DNA of 64,000 nucleotides. Origin: Devosia ureilytica (lineage in GTDB: Bacteria > Pseudomonadota > Alphaproteobacteria > Rhizobiales > Devosiaceae). Below, in pieces: positions 62,848-64,000 of this stretch. Below the pieces are notes generated by a model. It saw only the letters and a program-made list of their open reading frames with translations, searched no databases and was not told where the DNA came from. Position 1 is the first letter of the stretch. Each line of letters opens with the position of its first letter. Where the stretch lies: the NCBI RefSeq assembly GCF_024273195.1, contig NZ_JAMZCU010000005.1:272399-336398 (forward strand). Reading direction: 5' to 3'. Both the position numbers and the translations under genes were made by a program.

Positions 62848-63426
62848 ATGCAGGCGCTCGCTGTGCTGGTCCGGTTGATCAGCGCTATCAACTGGCTGGT
62901 CGGTCAGGTTCTCAGCTGGCTGGCACTGGCCTGTGTGCTGGTCTGCTTCACCGTGGTGGTGCAGCGCTATGCGTTCAGCACCTCGACCCTGTGGATGCAG
63001 GATCTTTATGTGTGGCTGGGCGGCGCCATGTTCACCGGCGTTGCCGGCTTTGCCCTGATGCGCAACGACCATGTGCGCGTCGATGTGTTCTACCGTCCCG
63101 CCAGCGTACGCCGCAAAGCCATCTCCGACCTGATCGGCGTTTTCCTCTTCCTGCTGCCCTTCGTCTATGTGGTCTGGACCTATGCCTTTACGGCGGTAGC
63201 CCGCTCTTGGGGCTATCACGAGGGCTCGGCCAATATCGGCGGCATGCCGGGCCTGTTCATCCTCAAGAGCTTCATTCTGCTGTTCGCAGTGCTCGTCGGC
63301 CTGCAGGGTCTTGCCATGGCGGCTCGTTCCATTCTGGTGCTGGCCGGCAAGGAAGATCTCCTGCCCGCGCACCTGCGCTATGAAAACCCCGACGACAACG
63401 ATCATCCTGCCGGAGAGATTGCCTGA
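62848..63426 (+). CDS. dctQ: TRAP transporter small permease (DctQ)
   Basis: A 192-residue membrane protein with four helices (about residues 17-37, 52-70, 92-115, 137-160), the first segment LSWLALACVLVCFTVVVQRY and the central LWMQDLYVWLGGAMFTGVAG typical of DctQ. It starts at 62848 behind GGAGGCG and overlaps dctM by one base (TGATG). TRAP systems import organic acids using ion gradients. The periplasmic DctP gene is not seen upstream and presumably follows dctM. Confidence 0.88.
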   Translation: MQALAVLVRLISAINWLVGQVLSWLALACVLVCFTVVVQRYAFSTSTLWMQDLYVWLGGAMFTGVAGFALMRNDHVRVDVFYRPASVRRKAISDLIGVFLFLLPFVYVVWTYAFTAVARSWGYHEGSANIGGMPGLFILKSFILLFAVLVGLQGLAMAARSILVLAGKEDLLPAHLRYENPDDNDHPAGEIA

Positions 63427-64000
63427 TGGATCCCGTACTTCTTGGCGAGATCCTCTCCGCCGTCATGTTCTTTGGCGTCATCGGCGTGCTCATGCTGGGC
63501 TTTCCGGTGGCCTTTTCGCTTGCCGGCACGGCGTTGATCTTCGGTCTCATCGGCTGGTGGCTGGGCGTCTATGATCCCTCCAACTACGGCTCGCTCGCCG
63601 GGCGCTATATTGGCCTGATGACCAATGAAGTGCTGGTCGCCGTACCGCTTTTCATCTTCATGGGCGTCATTCTTGAGCGCAGCGGCATTGCCGAGCAATT
63701 GCTGCTCACCATGGGCAAGCTCTTCGGCAATCTGCGCGGAGGCCTGGCGCTGTCGGTGATCGTGGTGGGAGCGCTCCTTGCGGCCTCCACCGGCGTCGTC
63801 GGCGCCACCGTGGTCACCATGGGCCTGATTTCTTTGCCCGCCATGCTGCGCGCCGGCTACGATCCCAAGCTCGCCACCGGCGTCATCGCGGCCTCCGGCA
63901 CCCTGGGCCAGATCATTCCACCCTCGACCGTCCTCATTTTCATGGGCGACATGCTGGCCGGCATCAATGCCCAGGTACAGATGGAGAAGGGCAATTTCGC
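63426..64000 (+). CDS. dctM: TRAP transporter large permease DctM (3' end outside window)
   Basis: First 191 residues of the large TRAP permease (start MDPVLLGEILSAVMFFGVIG). Hydrophobic helices and the motifs GFPVAFSLAGTALIFGL, VLVAVPLFIFMGVILERSG, GGLALSVIVVGALLAASTGV and TLGQIIPPSTVLIFMGD are diagnostic. The visible part ends shortly after LAGINAQVQMEKGNF, where larger, mannitol/chloroaromatic-type DctM proteins carry an insertion. It completes the dctQM pair. Confidence 0.9.
   Translation, partial: MDPVLLGEILSAVMFFGVIGVLMLGFPVAFSLAGTALIFGLIGWWLGVYDPSNYGSLAGRYIGLMTNEVLVAVPLFIFMGVILERSGIAEQLLLTMGKLFGNLRGGLALSVIVVGALLAASTGVVGATVVTMGLISLPAMLRAGYDPKLATGVIAASGTLGQIIPPSTVLIFMGDMLAGINAQVQMEKGNF

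Overview
The window reads as a chromosomal segment of a GC-rich alphaproteobacterium of the order Hyphomicrobiales (Rhizobiales), most likely Devosia or a close relative. This rests on recognition of the proteins (CpdR beside an N-formylglutamate amidohydrolase, the 'cisplatin response' type ATP-dependent ligase with its exonuclease, a LiuR-like MerR in a fad cluster, a ROSE-type leader before hsp20) and on TAGANC-TTTCACCG-type intergenic repeats; no taxonomic search was run. I see no phage, plasmid, insertion sequence or CRISPR array.

Layout. 1-4.4 kb: oligopeptide ABC transporter oppABCD read leftward. 4.7-13.3 kb: fatty-acid degradation cluster (thiolase, FadJ, FadE leftward; FadD and a MerR regulator rightward) around a divergent promoter with two LiuR-like operators. 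13.3-13.9 kb: YefM-YoeB toxin-antitoxin pair. 13.9-16.7 kb: DNA-repair operon (MBL-fold exonuclease, ATP-dependent ligase, UVR-motif protein). 16.9-21.8 kb: esterase, PreP-like M16 protease, BrnT-BrnA toxin-antitoxin pair. 21.8-25.1 kb: sugar-type oxidoreductases (aldo/keto reductase, Gfo/Idh) with a GntR regulator. 25.4-29.4 kb: secreted protein and a two-gene FtsX/LolD-type ABC exporter. 29.4-38.6 kb: LysR, methyltransferase, HerA-like ATPase, aldose 1-epimerase-like protein, HrpB helicase, Hyi, MsrB, PNPOx-like protein. 39.1-39.3 kb: tandem tRNA-Val genes (GAC, CAC). 39.5-42.1 kb: CpdR, N-formylglutamate amidohydrolase, a possible 45-residue microprotein, HisN-like phosphatase. 42.1-44.6 kb: alpha/beta hydrolase, a candidate small RNA or attenuator, heat-shock Hsp20 with an RNA thermometer, Dps. 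45.1-52 kb: gltBD and hpt. 52.1-55.9 kb: UxaA-family dehydratase, GntR, FucU mutarotase and FAH hydrolase, probably one deoxysugar/sugar-acid regulon sharing a CTAACATGT-type operator. 56-61.6 kb: FAD monooxygenase plus TetR, NadB, dihaem cytochrome c, periplasmic thioredoxin and CcdA. 61.6-64 kb: PfkB sugar kinase divergent from a TRAP transporter, with two identical-core palindromes between.

The most distinctive unexplained structure is a family of mosaic palindromic intergenic repeats, at least eight loci in 64 kb. It includes two nearly identical inverted copies of about 270 bp (32.9-33.16 kb and 38.6-38.9 kb) with TTTCAC-containing ends, and shorter TAGA-ended relatives. In three cases the repeat-like end supplies or abuts the TAG stop codon of the adjacent gene. 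Other items worth a look are the minus-strand RNA-like structure at 43.17-43.29 kb, the ROSE-like hairpin before hsp20, and the GTTCATC 7-4-7-4-7 repeat array.
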